Shown here: one piece after another, positions 33,131 through 48,100 of the stretch | Layout: each line of letters opens with the position of its first letter | Numbering within the stretch: position 1 is the stretch's first letter | NCBI RefSeq assembly: GCF_016859285.1 | Contig: NC_053413.1 | Span: 26,194,439-26,258,438, forward strand | Origin: Xiphias gladius | Lineage: Eukaryota > Chordata > Actinopteri > Istiophoriformes > Xiphiidae | Direction of reading: 5' to 3' | DNA: 64,000 nucleotides | The notes under the pieces: generated by a model | Database searches by the model: none | Told to the model about the DNA's origin: nothing | Seen by the model: only the letters and a program-made list of their open reading frames with translations | Made by a program: the position numbers and the translations under genes

Positions 33131-36100
33131 CTGAGAAAGAAAGACAGAAACATGATTTTCGGTCATAACGAGATAAGCAGAATGCACACAAATGGATTGA
33201 GATTTGTGGATAATTAAGGGACACATTTTACACTGTTATGACAACATCCACCTCTTCTTACTATTTGAAATGCTGACACAAAGACCAGTGACAGTCCAGC
33301 GAGTGGCACAGTCATCCGGTTGGGTTTTGGAAGGGTTCATGTTGAGTTCTCAGCTAAAGATTTCACTTGTCAATCATATGTTGTAGCTTACTGCTCAGCC
33401 TCCTCAGAATGACACCTGTCCCATGCAAAAGGTTTATTCTACGCAGCATAGACATTTTGAACTGTCAATGCAGGTACAGCCCAGGTGTAACTAATAACAT
33501 TAATGATGGCTCCGCTCCACTCACATTTCCCTGTAAGCTATGGGGGTAATTCAGCGGCAGAGACCTGGAGCTGACATCTAAATCGTAGATAATGTCATCG
33601 GTCATGCCTGTGTTTGCTAATGTGTTTGCCTGGGGAGGGGGAGCACCTTTGAAGTTGATATGTTCAACAAACAATAACTTGTTTATACATCCAGCAGTTA
33701 CAAAGCAACATTTATCATTCACTTGGAGTCATATTTCTGGCCACCCAGCAAAACTAAGTCCAAAATTCCCTCTCTTTTAGCTCTGTTTTGGCCTCCACCA
33801 GCCCCATGCGGGAAATATCTGGCTCTTCAGCTGCTCAATGCTCCACTATGTTCACCAGCTGGTCTCTGACTGCATCTGTCTAATGTTTGCTGCTGAGCAG
33901 GTAGTAAACCAGAACAATAAAGTCGGGGTCCGGACAGATAAACGCTGAGCTGAGACTCACGATAAAGCTCTGTAAAGCCGAGGGGAGCTAAAGATTCAGC
34001 TGATAATCCTCTCCAAGTTCATCACTGCCAGACACTCCTCTTAGATATTTTATAAAAGCTGCTTAAAAGAGGGGTATGTTTTAACATGGGCCTGCCTGAT
34101 TTGACATACGTCTCAGCCAGTTAGAACAATCAGGTTCAGCTGTGGTGGAAGTTGCCTATTTAGTCCCTCTTCAGCTCTACTCAGGCTTTACCTTTTCTCA
34201 CCCAGACTTGGACTTTCTGGCTCCAGTATCTGAGAAACCCATCAGTGAGTGGTAAATCCAAGACAAAGCTTTGAACAAAGCGGACCCAGGGATGTTTTTC
34301 ACCTTAAGGAGATTTGAGTTCCATTCTTTTCTCCCTGCCTTTATTTCCGTCTTTGTCTCCGATCTGTAGTCCTCCTTTCATGTTCCCCTTCACATCATTT
34401 AACACCTCTTCAAATCACTGATTCTCTAAATTACTGTGCCATTGTCTGTTTCATTGTCTCTCTGTCCCCCGTTCAGTCTTTGTAGCTCTGTCGTTGTCTC
34501 CCCCTGTGCACAAACCTTTTAAACTCACAAACCTTTGTGTCTCCTCTTCCATGTGATATAAAGAGCGGCTTCTCCTACAATGATTCCAGTTGCTTCTGTA
34601 AATAATTACGACTCTGTCTGCTGGCATCAAATTTTAAACCCGAGGCTGGTTGGCCGGGCACCAGACTCTCAGCATACATATTTTAATTTCACAGTGGAAA
34701 TAAAAGCTTGCTTTTAAAAACATCATTAAAATGTGGCTCAAGCTCAAAGACAATGCCGTCTTTAAAGAAACTGGGGTTGCTTCCATGTGCTAATGAATTA
34801 GTTAGTGGACCACAGCCGGCGTCTCAACTTATTTGTTCATCTTTTATTGGTATGTTCTATTTTTTTTTAAGTAATGTCACTGTCATGTGAGATTAAAATT
34901 AAGTTAACCCCGAAAGCTGATGCTTTACATTCTTCATGAGGCTTCCACCCTGTTTTTTTAAGACTGAAAACCAAAATTGTACATAGAAATCCGAAAGAGA
35001 AAATACAGAAAAGAGAACGAAATGTTAAACAAGTGAAGGGAAAACTCAGTTGCCTTGAAGTGATGCTATGAGCACGTCTCCGCGTGAAGAACCGTTTTTT
35101 TGTTTTTTTAAAGAATCCTATGACTTTACTGATTTGTGTTGTGCTTTAAGTTTTCTAATGGGGCAATCATAACGTCCAGGTCTGTGATCCCACAACCAAA
35201 CCACCGGAAACAGTGACACGAAGCAGCTCTAGGTTCGGTGTTATACCTTCCCTGAGGGTCTCTGACCCACCTGATGCTGCAGCCTCCGCCAGCGGGCAAA
35301 CAGGGAGCTCCTGCAGAGCTGGGATGGCGCCCCAGAGTCCTTCCTCCTCCCCGTGGAGGTGCTGATCTCCTCCAGGCCTCCGTCGCCGCAGCTCCAGTTC
35401 ACGCTGACGTTTGGGGCCTTCCCAGCCGGCCGGACCTCGCTGCTGCTCAGACCTGCGTGGACAGAGGGAAAACCGCGGGGAAGGCTTCAGAACCGTTAGA
35501 CTGGCATTCTCGCATAGTGTGTTCTCACAAATCTGAAATTGGTAACCTGCAATGATCACATTGTTTTAAACGTATTAAATGTTTATCTTTTTGGTTAGTT
35601 TTGGTTGCTTTGGTTTGAGTTTCGATCGCTGCTCTGACAAACTGCCCAGTTCTTCTGCTTCTCTCAGATGAACCAGAAACGCATCGTTTCCTGCGCAACA
35701 GGGAAGACCCTGCGGACTCTGAGCGTTCCGAGCAGCACATGTACAAATTGCCCTTAACTGGATCACCGCGGAGGATTGATACCGGACAAGCGTGTAAATC
35801 AGGCGGTTTGAGACTCCACTTGGACCTACAGCTGAGCAGCAGCTGCTGTCGTCGGTAGGGGAAGGGCAGGTGCTTGACGGGTGCGAGGCGGCGTGTCAAG
35901 GCTCTGCCCAGGTGACCCGTGTGGCTCAGCGTCCCCACCGTCAGGCTGTGCAGGTAAACCGGCTCCACCAGGTGGGACAGGAGCGCCCCCTGGAGACCCA
36001 CGACGCTCCACCTGTCGGGAAAAACAATATTTAGAAAACCGAGCAGAGTTATGGCGGCAGTTTGACGTCTTTTCAGCTGTGAAGATTTTCACTCGGGGAC

Positions 36101-39100
36101 AATCGAAGTTTGACCCCAGCGAGCTGTTACCCTGCTGTCTGCAGTGGGTGAACAGAACACCAACGGCAGCTGCAGTCTCCCTGAGACAGACCAACTGGAT
36201 GAGGGATGAGATTTTCTTTTTTTTATACTTTACAGCCGCTTAAAAAGGAGGTGGAAAGGAAGAAGAGAGGCGGGGTTTATTAGTTGGTTCATCAGCAGTT
36301 CAAAGAGGCCGACGATAATAGCACAACCCTGAGGCAGCTGTTAACGGCGCCCGCTTTGGTTTTTTTGGTAGATCGGAGTTCATATCTATGCAAGGTAATA
36401 AACCATATTTGGCACCAAAATGACTTAACAAAATCCGCTTCTCCTGCTCGTTGTTTTCGACTTGAGGCATTTCAGTGTAATGGGGAAAAAAAAAAATGTT
36501 TGTGAGCTAGAACCCAGTGTGTGGCCTCTGCTTCTCTACTGCTTACTCTAGTGTTCCTTCTTGGAGACTGTCGTCCTGCAGTCGCCCCAAACAGGCGACC
36601 GGACGTGCACACAGCTACGTCTCTGTTCGACTTGAGGTGTTTCCCAACACAAAGACATGTCGACTCCACGCAGTTTTTGTGTATTTTCAGACTGACTAGA
36701 AAACGGCAGACAGTTGTCACAGGTGAGGGAAAAAAATTTAGCTGCAGTGTGAGCAGAGCTATGAAGAAACGTTAACGTGAACTAAAGGATAGCTACAGTT
36801 TATTCCAACTTGGGATTTGTTTTCACACTTTTTCTTTGATTTATTGATTAAAAATTATAGTTAATTGCAGAGGGAACACTTCGACATCACTTAGAAATAG
36901 TCTGATGGGGCAAGAAACACGAACAAGTTGTAAACAAACCAACAGTTTATCCGGATCACTCGTTGGCTTGTTTGGCTCGTAAACCACCTTATTTGGAGGC
37001 AAAACTTAACGTGAGTGTAGCTAAAATATTGACTAAAAATACCTCATTACAGAAGAAAACTACAGGTAGTATAGTTGGTTTATGCAGTAGGTCGATCTGT
37101 CACCTGAGGTGGATGTTTACAGTTTACAGTTTGGTTAATAATTTTACTGTTTGTCTTCATTTTCTCTATGCGACGTAAGCCTGGCTAGCTTGGTGCGTAC
37201 AGTATTATCGTAACGGATCAAAATGATGGCCACAAAATTAAGAAGTTGTAATAAACCAGAATTATCCTCCAAGAAATATATTTATCATTAAAAAACAGAT
37301 TTTAAAATATAAAAGGGCCTCACATTCATGTTCCATTACAAGCCCATTTTATTCCACCATCAACCGAAATGCATGAAAGTTCAAGTTCAACTATATTTGT
37401 GCCTTTTTCAAGGGGAATAACTAAAAAACATGTTAATTAATAATCAGGACACAGATCCCCGGACTGACTATAAGAACGCTGTTCAGCAGTCGGACTCACT
37501 TTGCCATTTTGTCAGTGCAGGACATGGTGACGAGAGGTTTACCCGGCGACACGCTGTCCCATCTCCACTTGGCCCTCTGTGCCGTGACAGGCAGCGTCCC
37601 CTCGCCTCCGTTCACCTTCACCCTGAGGTGACAGCGAAACCTCCTGCCGGGATCTGACGGAGGAGGAATCAGATTAGGCACCGCACTACTGAGTAACTGC
37701 TGGAGTTCCGTAGAGCAAGACATTTAAAGGGGTCCGAGCGTGAAAAGTACTTTACTCTCGTGTACTTCCCGGGCTTGTCATTTTCCAGCCTGATTCCACT
37801 GAATCGCCCTCCGTGTTTCTGACTCTTTTCATCGACTCACACGGGTCTGGTGTTGTGCTGATGGACAGCTGTTTCCCCGGTTAGAGGCCAGCCAGAGGCC
37901 TTGCAAGGCGGGGTTAGGAAAGGGGACAGAAGTAGAGACCGGAAACGTCCACAAACATGGCGACGAACGTGGATGAGGTCAACACAGCGACACGGGTTGT
38001 TGTAGGTTTAGAGTTACGGAAATAACGACTAGCTCGTTAAGGAGCAGCCAGTCAGGTGAGATCAGTTACCGCCTGTTGGGAGGATGATTTTTCTTTGACG
38101 GGTTTGGGTTTTTATTTTTTTACTTAGAGTTCTGTGAGGGATTAACGGACGTGGTTCTTACCTTCCTCTCGTACATATTGTGCCTGGAGCCAAGTTCAGT
38201 GGTTCGGTTTTGCTAAAGTTTAAAGTTGAGTGTTGTTCTTCATAATTTAAGGAGTTTTTTTTGGGCCAACTGGGTGTGTGACAGATGCAGACTCTGAACA
38301 AATAAGAACTGTGGCTATATAATGAACTACTTGGTTTAATGATAGCATTCATTTGTTTGAGTCCTATGCATTGATCTGCTGCGTAAGCCTGTCTAGCCTC
38401 ATCAAAGTCTAAGAATTTTATCAGCGTAGAAAAACAGTAGCTGTTAGCTGCGCGTTGTCGCGCTTTGCTGCAAAACGTCGGCTTCACGCAGAAGTTCATT
38501 TTCATCCAAAACCAAAACATCGTTTTACGTCGTTTAAGCCTTTTCAGCATCGAGCTCCAATTTATCTGCTGAGAATTTGTCATCTCCATGAAACTCCTCT
38601 GGGTCACTTGGTTTAAACAGCAGCCAAGAACAGATTATAAATAGCCGGCAAAACAATAGATTGTTACAGATATTACAGTTTGAATCTACAAAAGAGTACA
38701 TGTAAATAATAGTACAAAAAAGTGAAGGTGCAAATGTGAATCTACATCAGGTCTAGATCCAAATTCTCGATATATTTACGACTCTAGAACACAAAACAGT
38801 GAGTCAGTATCATCGTTACCACCATAGTCTAAACGGGTTTGTCTCACATGCAGCTGTGGTCTCGTAGGGGCAGTTGAGCCGAGCGTCTCCACACGGTGAT
38901 GAACTGACGTACATGTGGAAGAGGACGCCGTCCCGCAGCCGTAAGATGCCGCCGCCGCCGCCGCCTTTGTTTGGTACGAAGATCGATTGCTCCTCACTGT
39001 CTGCCGTCTTACTTCAGAGGGGAAAAAAAATACATACAAAAAATACAAAAATACAAAACATAAGAAATAAGATTCATTTCAACATGAGACAGAGACAGGG

Positions 39101-42100
39101 TGAAAGAAATAAAACCAACTTCTGACAAAAAAAGCTGACGGCACAAACTGATAGCAAGTGAGATGAAATTCTGTCGATCCCTGCGGTGAAACTGTTTTTT
39201 TCAGTAATTATTTATTAATCAGTCAGTTTGTATATTTATTGACAAGCTTGTCGACCCTTGCAGATTAAAGTTCGCTGTGGTCATTTTGAGGTATTGGGAC
39301 CTTTAAAATAATAAAGAAGACATATTTGGTTCTTTGTGGCGTTATATATTTGTGACTAAATAGGCAACAAAACAAAGTTAAAAGTTAGAAAAACAGCCTT
39401 AGTTATAAATTAATAATCATTTAATAGTCCAAAGTTACGATTGGTGCATGGATTTTTTGCCCAACAGAGCCCCGCCCACTTCAAAACTGTGAAGACCAAA
39501 CACAAATACAGTAGTACAGTTCACTAGAGAACCGAATGTGGATTAATCCGCAGCTGAAAATAGTCCCCCAGCGAAGCACTGCTTGCTCCTAGGAGAACCA
39601 ATGGGGAGGGGCTGAGTGCTGCAGCGTAGGGAAGTCAGGACGTACTTAGAGATGGACCAACACATTGTCGGTTTCCTTCCTTTTTTTTCATTACATTTGG
39701 GGACCATTTACTATACTAGTAAATGCAAACTGCCAACCTCGTACTTTAAATGAACGCTCTTAAAGAAACAACTCCAAAGGCAAATTTCCCAGCGAGACAA
39801 AGGAGAACATATGTGTCGTCGTTTGTACCAGAACAGCAGCTCCAGCTGAGCGTACAGGAATCGAACCAGCGCCCTTCGGCTGACGACTTCAGCGTGGCAG
39901 TCGCTGAGCGTCACGTCGCGGTCGCTCTCACCGTCCAAGTCCAGACACTTGGTCCCCGTGGCCAGAGACACAACCTGGGCCGATCTCAGGTCGAACCCTG
40001 GAGGGAGAGGAGGAGGCAGAAAAACGAACAGAGAGAAACGGAGGATAAGGACGAGGAAGAAAGACTAGTTGGAGTCACAGACACAGAGGAGGGAACCACA
40101 GCTCAGATTTTCGGTGACTCATTGAGCAAACGATCAACCGCCTGATGGAACAAGACATTCGACATGATGCGGCTCAAACAGGACGCCTCTTTTGACTCTC
40201 GGAACAAGAAAACAAGACATTTCCTCTTTACTTGCCCCCGCCTCGGCGTCCCGTCGCCACCGGAACGTTAACAGGCTGAGAAGGACTAATGAAAAGTGTA
40301 TGACTGAACAATCACTCCAGCGCCTCGAAAACAGGCTCCTCTGGCCTCGTCAAAGGTTCACGGGACGGTAGAGACGACTGCCTCCCTCAGATGCCTCTCT
40401 TCTGGCTGCTTTAAATGATGAGCTCTGACAAATGCACAGTTTCATCCACGTTCTTGGAGGGATAATCCAGAAGATCGGCTGCTGCCGCCTTTCTTCACTT
40501 TGCAGACGTCATGAAAAAAAATGTGTTGTTACGTCTTTAGTTGTAGATTTAATCAAAAATGAATAAAACTGCTATTTTTGCCCGTAAGTCTGTTCTCAAT
40601 AACCCAAGATAAAGTGAATCTGAAATCTGAAATCTCTCGTTTACAGAAGTATTCAGGTCCTTTGCCGTGGTCAGGTGCATCCTGTTCTCCGCCAAGAAGG
40701 TTCTGTTTTCAGTCGTGTCTGTTCATTTGTTGGTTTGATTGTTTATTTGTCAGCAAACTTGGTGGCGGGATGGGGCACAGGGCCGGAGAGGAACCCGTTA
40801 GATTCTGGTGTGGATCCGGTTAAAGAGGCAAATCCAGGATTTTTTTTCACTTTCCTTAACAATGCGAGTCATTGTTTGACATTTTCGTCAATTTTTGGCC
40901 TCGGCGGAGGCATGCGCCCCACTGAGTGCGGAGTTATCCTCGAGACGTGTCTAGGATTTGATTGGAGGCCACCTGTGGCAAACTGAATTGATTGGACGTA
41001 GTTTATAAAGGCACACACCTGTGTATATAAGGTCCCACAATTCACACTGCATGTCAGGACAAAAACCAAGACATGAAGTCCAAGGAACTGTCTGTAGACC
41101 TCCGTGATAAAATCGTGGCGATGCACAGATCAAGACAAGGGTTTAACGCCATTTCTAAAGCTTTGAGTGATCCCAGGAGGGAACAGCAGCCTAAATAACT
41201 GTGATATGGAAGAAGTTTGGAACCACCAGGTCTCCTAACCAGGCATTAGGGGCCTCGATGAGCAAGAACCAAGAGCATGAGGATAAATATTCTCTGGTCT
41301 GATGAGACAAAACTGAACCCTTTGGGCAGAACTCCAGACGCTGTGTCTGGCGAACACCAGGCTCTGCTCATGACCTGGCTAACGCCATCCCTACGGTGAA
41401 GCATGGTGGAGGCAGCATCACACTGTGCTGGTGGTGGGGGGGTTCTCAGCAGCAGGGACGGGGAGACTGGTCAGACCTGAGGGGAAGGATGAATGCAGCC
41501 AAATACAGAGAGGTCCCCGGAGAAAACCTGCTCCAGAGCGCAGGCGACCTGAGGCCGAGGCGACGGTCCGCCTTTCGGCACGACAGGGACCTGAAGCCCA
41601 CAGCCCTCCTCTGAGTGCCGGACCTCCTCTTTTCAGATCAAACCTGTCAGAGTTTTGACCGCCGTGTCTCCACCACTCACCTCTGGTCATTACGATCCCT
41701 GCCAGGACCTTGTGACGGGCGTGCGGGGTAGAGAAACAACTATCTGTCAGCTCTGCGTATTTCTCTCTCACCAGGCGGAAGATCGACTCTGCGAAGAACT
41801 GCAGAAGAAGAGATGGTAGAGACAGGATGCGTGATGAACATGGCCTCTTTTTTTATGCCTACTCTTGTTTCTTTCTTCCTGCCTTTCTCCTCCCTTGTTC
41901 GACTTTTTTTTGCACGGTTATTGCTTATCATGAGATGTATTTATTGTTATTCTGACTAAGGTAGGGATTATTTAGACCAGGGGTTTTCAAAGCCTGACAC
42001 TCTCAGATAATTAGCTGTCAGTTCAGCTCAGGTTTTAGTCCACATTTGAACACATTTTGGCAGGATGACACCCTTAAAAATATGCAGAATTAACCATTAG

Positions 42101-45100
42101 CCGTTCCTGTTTGCAACGTACCCGTGGATGTACAGACAACTCTCACTGGATTTGCTCTGATGCTGAAGCAAACTTAAGACATGATGATTCTCAGGCAAGT
42201 TCTGGACGCTAATTCATTATGGATATGTGGGATAGTGATATCGTCAGAGACTGCAAGCCACGCTGTATCTAAAGAAAATGCGTATCATGTCTTTGTGGTC
42301 AGCTATGACTCAATTCTGGCTCCAGGGAAGAAGCAGGTTGGGGTCGCTAAGGGTTTTAAAGTGTCTTAATTGCCTGCGGGAGCTGTGTCTCAGCCCCGGT
42401 ACTCGGCCTGGAACCTTCGTGGTCCCTGTCACTCCCCACCTGTCCACCGGATCATAGAGTCTCCCACCACTGCCAGTCTCTTTACGCTGCGGGTCCGTGT
42501 GCACCTGTTGCTCGTTGTCCACTCAAGTCACACCTGTCGCTCATCAGGCCCCAGTGTACGTTCCCGCTCCCGGGTGTCAGACCGTGTATGGAGTCTACCT
42601 GCCGTAGTGGTCCAGCTGCTCTCACCCGTTCCCAGTTCCCTGTCCCCTGTTCCGGTCTGCTCGCCGCCTGTTTCTGTAACCGCAGACCTGCGGGCCTGCT
42701 TTTGCCCCGTTTGTATTTTCAACCTTTAATTCAACCTGCTCTATCTGGGTCACTGCCCTCGTCGGTACATTTCTGAACTCACACACACAATCGCGTAATT
42801 GCATAACTTCTGCCTTAGCAGTTGTTATAATCTGGATTTCAATAAATGATGCCTTTTTGTTGTTAAATTAATTTTAAAATAAAGGAAAAAACAGACTCTG
42901 CTTGTTTCATTTATAATTAATCTTTTAGAATAAATCTACTGCTACTGGCAGAGCAGACTGAGCTCTTGCAGATTTTCTTGTTGCATTTTTCTTTCACTTC
43001 ATTTTTTCTTTTCTTTTTTTTAACTTAATTAAAATCTCCTTTGTTCCAAATGTTCTGGGCTCTGCTTTCCTCATCGTGTGTTAACCAAGTGTTACATCTG
43101 GTTAAGTTTAGCAGCAAAAAAAAAATGCAAAAAGAAAATAAATCTGCGAGTGCTCGCTGTCTCCCCTGCATGCTGATTATTTAAAGTAATAAAATATAAT
43201 AATACACTTTTCTTGTAGAAGAACTTTTCTTAATAAAGTGCTTCTCATGGAAACAATCATGAGAAACAACAACAACAAAAAATGATAAAACAAAACCAAG
43301 ATAATTAACATGTTAAAATAGTGTTTAACAATTTATACCAAAAATAGATGTAAATGGTTCATAAGGTTTATTCATGACCGTTTTAACTCAATATTTGAAA
43401 TAGGTTAATGGAAGCAAAGAGAGCTATTTTCCTACATAAACTCTCCTCTATGTACAAAATACTGATAATTGTTAATGTTCCTACGCTTGACATAACACGT
43501 TATGTAAAGCTCTTCAATACTCCAGAACTTGCCTGAGGATCATCAGGTTTTTAAGTTTTTCTTCAGTATCAAAGCAATTATTGAGAGTTGTCGTTACAGC
43601 CAATGGTACACGTGCAAACAGGAACAGTTTATGGCAAATTCGGCACGTTTCATTTTTCTAAAAAGTAAACACATACAGGTTAAAAAGACATTGCTCAAGT
43701 TGTAGCCCACGGCTTAACTCGCTGAGCCCGTGGCAACACTAAACCTCTGTTCACTGCAAAAGTTTACGTCTGTTGATATAGTCAAAGACTTTTAATGTTT
43801 AAATCGTTTTTATTGTACTGATATTTAAGCTCACGGCAGGGACGAAAAGCTCCTCCCCTGACTGAGAATTAAAAACCGGGCAACTTTCACGGCGACTGGG
43901 CGGATGTTGGGTTACTGTTTAGTCGGTCAAATCTGGCAACGCTGCAGCAGACAGACACATTTGTCTTTATTTTAGCCTTTTATTGTTCCCTCTCTCAACA
44001 AGCCTTTCCAGGTATGGGATTTTGGTGAAAAGGCCAAATGACTTCTTTCTATATACATATATATACATATATATCTGAATAAGCCTTTAAAAACTGCAAC
44101 AAATGAAATAAGAGTTTTAATTGTGCTGAAGCTCTTCATTTCATTAACCACCGCAGACTTCTAGAGCTATTACCCAGACATGATGTCAGTGTCTGTAGCT
44201 ATCTTTGTTAAATGCCTCAACTTTTTTTTGTGGCACTCATTTTGCAGGAACATGCGGCTGATTTTTTTTTTTGAGTGAAACTCTCTGCTCAATGTTTTCT
44301 GGATGACTGTGGCACAAGGTCGTGTGTAATGAGTGTGTTAAACAATTATCTGTCAGATTATTATGCTCTTCACACCGCCTTCCCGCTCCACCTCAATCTC
44401 CTTGGTCTGCTGCCACTCCTCTTCGTCCCTAATGTGGTGTAATAATGTTCATTAATGCGTCACGCCGCCTGACAGACAGTTCATATTGAAGGGGGGGGGG
44501 GTTATGATCAGTTGGGGGGGGCTGCGAAAAAAATTCTAGACAAAGAGTAGGAGGGAAGCTTCTGCAAATTGTTCAATTATTAAGTTTTGGTGTATCAGCC
44601 CGCAGCAGTGTAAAATCACCTTTTTGTTCGAATTCCGAGCATCAAAATCCTCTTTCTCATCCAAAATGTTACTGTTGCATCCTCCTGTCTATGGACCCCC
44701 TCGTCGAATCACCCCCCCGGGGCTTGATAAAGTACCTACATGTCTTATCTAGCTAATATTCCTCTGCACCTTTGAATGACGGCGGATGCTCTGCATTGGC
44801 CGTGTTTCAGTCACCCCCCCTTCAGCTCCTCGGAGCCGCTCTGGGGAGACAGGTCTTCTTGTATTCATAAAGCACGACAGCAAAAGACGTCGGGGGGCAA
44901 GTCTCGGAGGCTCAGACACATAATGAAGTTGTTTAGATGCCACGGACGAGCATACAGGACACCATCCGGCTCTCTGGCCTCAGGACATGATGGTCACGCT
45001 GATGTGCGGCACACTCCATTTGGTAGCATACGGCACACCTCAGACCCATTTATCCAGGTCATTTAGGAGACCGGTGAAAGCTAAAGAGATGAGGGACAAA

Positions 45101-48100
45101 TTAGTTGTGTCACTGCTTGAAGCCGACATGTGACTCGCGGTGTTTCCAAGTGAAGGGAAACACGTGAAGGACGCTCACTGATTCACTAGATCTGTAGTAC
45201 ATTTCCTTTTTGTCACATTTCGGGGTCACCTCTGCCCACGTCCTGGAAGGTGCTGATCAGACATTTGTCTACAAATGAGTCACATGACAATTAATGCGGA
45301 AAAAAAATCAGCCAAGTTCTAGTATGATGTTTATTTTTCAGGTGTTTCTGTGTATGTTTTTTTTTCTTCATATACTAAATTATTTTAACCCTCCAGGAAA
45401 ACTGTATTTGATTTCTCCACTTCGCTTATGCAAACTGTAACGGAGTCACAAGCAGTATTAAGTGAAATTAGACAGAAAAAGATTCAATTCATTATTATGT
45501 ACAGTTTTGTTAATAACATTACAGACAAGCCAAAGATATTTAGATGGATTAAACAACAAGATGAAGTTTGATTCACAAGCTTAAACACTACCGGGCAAAT
45601 GAGATCTGGAGATGTTTCACCCATTAGCTATACCGCCTATCCTTTAGAGGGTCGCAGGGGGCTGGAGCCAGTCCCAGCTCACAGTGGGCGAGAGGCGGGT
45701 TACGCCCCGGACAGGTCCCCGGTCTATCACAGGGCCGACTCAAGAGGCAAAAAACCAGTCACGCTTACATTCACACCTACGGGCAATCTAGAGTCGCCGG
45801 TCAAGCTGCATGTCTTTGGACCGTGGGAGGAAGCCGGAGCACCCGGGGGAAACCCACGCAGGCGCGGGGGGAACATGCAGACTCCGCACGGGAAAGGCCC
45901 CGGCCGAACCGATTTCATGTCCTCACTTGAGGCCATTTACCAGCTACGTCTGGAGACACTAAAGCTTTATACAACTTCTATTTCACGTATGCAGCAGTAC
46001 TCCTCAAGACCCTTTATACAGACTTTGATGTGTATCGTCCGTGGAGTTACCCCTCAAGGGCCAGAGGGTTGTGGCTCAGGTTTTATGCAAGAGGCAGGGA
46101 ACATGGACACATGGACCAGAGCTAACCGGAGCCGCTACGCCCGATCAATCTGCTCATGTCAAATGCAGTGTGCTTTTTTTTTGTTAATCAAAAGACATCT
46201 TAAAAATTCAAATATGCCGTGTGGTGATAACAGAAGGCAGTCCCACTCACCTGAGGTAGCTGATTTTTGGCTCTGCTGTCCTGGAGGCCCATGACCGTCC
46301 TCTCTGGTCCCAGACTTATGTTGTAAAGAGACTGTAGGGCAGCGGCCGCTGCCCGCGCCTTTGCCAGTCTTTTACTGTGACCGCACCCTTCAAACACCCT
46401 GCCCTCCGCCCTAACCACCATAACAAAATTCCTCATCAGCCTGCCATGAACTCTTTCTGCCAGGCACATATACCTGAGTCCTGGTCGCAGCTTGTTGAGC
46501 AGTGCCACTGGGCTTAGGGGCTCTAAAAGTGAGCTGCCGAGGGCTTGTGTTTTCGGATTAGTTGAGGAGACCAAGTCCTGTGTGAGTTGAACAAGTCGCT
46601 TGTGGCTGTAAATGCTGGAGAACACCTCCTTTTTCGCTGCGTTGCAGTACAGGAGATCACAGTTTTCACGCAGCGAAGGCTCAAACTCTTTGAGCAATGC
46701 ATCAGGGATGTCCAGTTTATCCGCTGTAAAATCCATAGGTGTGCTGTTGAAGTTCCCCATAGCGGCGTGAGCCTGGGAGGCGTTCGGGAACTGGATGAAC
46801 GACCGGAGAGCCAGCTCTGCAGCCCTCATCTTAGCCTGCTTCTTGGTCGGTCCTCGACCTTCAAAACGGAGACCGTTTACCTCCACACCCACAGAAAACA
46901 CTGGGGCGTGCAGGGGACCAGTCTTGGACACAATCTCGTACCGCAGCCCGGGTCGCAACTCGTTCAGCTGCACCAGCGCGTTCTTCTGAGTGACAGCCCA
47001 GGCTGCTCTTTTACAAGTCAAATGGCTTTGGTAGAGCAGCCGGTCTTTTCCATCCAGCAGCGGCTGCTTCCTCTTCAGGGCTCTTGGTCTGTGTCTGGGG
47101 AAAGTTGTGCAAAAAGTTGATGGATGATATTTTCGTAGGAGGTTGCAGTCCACCTGGATTTCATCATCCTGATTCTCTTTCACCTCCAAACTGCTTGTAC
47201 CTGTTGACAGATGAAAATCACGACAGGAAACGATAAAAGTAACACTCTGTTTATATGGGAGTAGGCCAACAATGTGATACCGATTTTCCACCGCGTGGTA
47301 CCGGCTCAACTCGAACTCGACCCTACTTGCTTTTGGTACCAAGTATTTCTCTTTCCACTGCAGTGCCTAAACATAACTATGAAAAAGTTTGATGCCGCTG
47401 AAGTCACAAGTGTGGATATAGTATTTGAAAATCTTGTGGATTTTAGTGGATTTTTGGTCAGTGAAAATTTCACTCACACGTTCAGTATCAACATATTTGC
47501 GACTTGCCAAATACATTAACTGACAACATTTCCTTGGTGGCTGAAAGAAAACACGATCTGGTTGGCATTATTCTGCCCTCAAAACGTATTTGCTTTTGGG
47601 AAATTAGTTGTATACTAGCGTAATTCTAGGAGATGCGGTTGCTTTAGGATACATCATTTGGGACACATGGACGTCTGTGCAAAACGTTTCGCTGATCCGT
47701 CTAGTAGATTCTGATATATTTCACCGGCTTAGTAAAAACCTTGACCTGGTGGTGTCGCTAGAGGACGAGTCAGGGGCTCGCCAAAGTCTGCAAGATTCGT
47801 CCTCTGGGGACCACGACTGTCTACGAAATTTCACGGCAATCCATCCAATAGCCGAGAGAAACGTAAGTCTGGAGCAAAACGGTGAACCGACCGACCAACG
47901 GACCAACAGCCCAACATGCTGCTAGTGTGGCTGGAAATGTGATCTATGGATATGCTACATGGGTGTTTTTGCAAAAAGAAAATCGCTCGTCCACCCGGAC
48001 TGGGTTGCAAAGCATAAGACTTAAAAAAGATGAGATGTGGTAAATGTAAGCACACAAAAAGATAATCGATAACTGTGACATAATACATGGTGTGTGTAGG

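Larger units (their letters stand above)
39998..41680 (-). other. ADARB2 intron carrying transposon remains
   Basis: This 1.7-kb intron contains a repeat remnant (about 40640-40935) and a plus-strand Tc1-like transposase fossil (about 40935-41625) that stops about 55 nt from the neighbouring exon. Confidence 0.6.
41799..46250 (-). other. ADARB2 intron, 4.45 kb
   Basis: The intron contains a repeat-like stretch (42361-42840), AT-rich unassigned DNA (42840-45590) with short poly-G runs near 44490 and 44510, and a teleost repeat (45599-45915). No exon or RNA gene was found. Confidence 0.55.

Noticed and set aside
37957-38025. ATG in strong context (ACAAACATGGCG) suggesting a small gene or alternative first exon
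   Set aside because: The frame is only 22 codons, on the strand opposite to ADARB2, with no recognised protein or splice partner.
45599-46294. 231-codon plus-strand open frame, the longest on that strand
   Set aside because: It is opened by a common teleost interspersed repeat and has no protein-like domain or splice context.
35271-47200. ADARB1 (ADAR2) instead of ADARB2
   Set aside because: Position next to WDR37, the N-terminal linker, and wording such as CTDK and [11 protein letters not shown] fit ADARB2 better. ADARB1 has CSDK and GLGAWVEKPTE.
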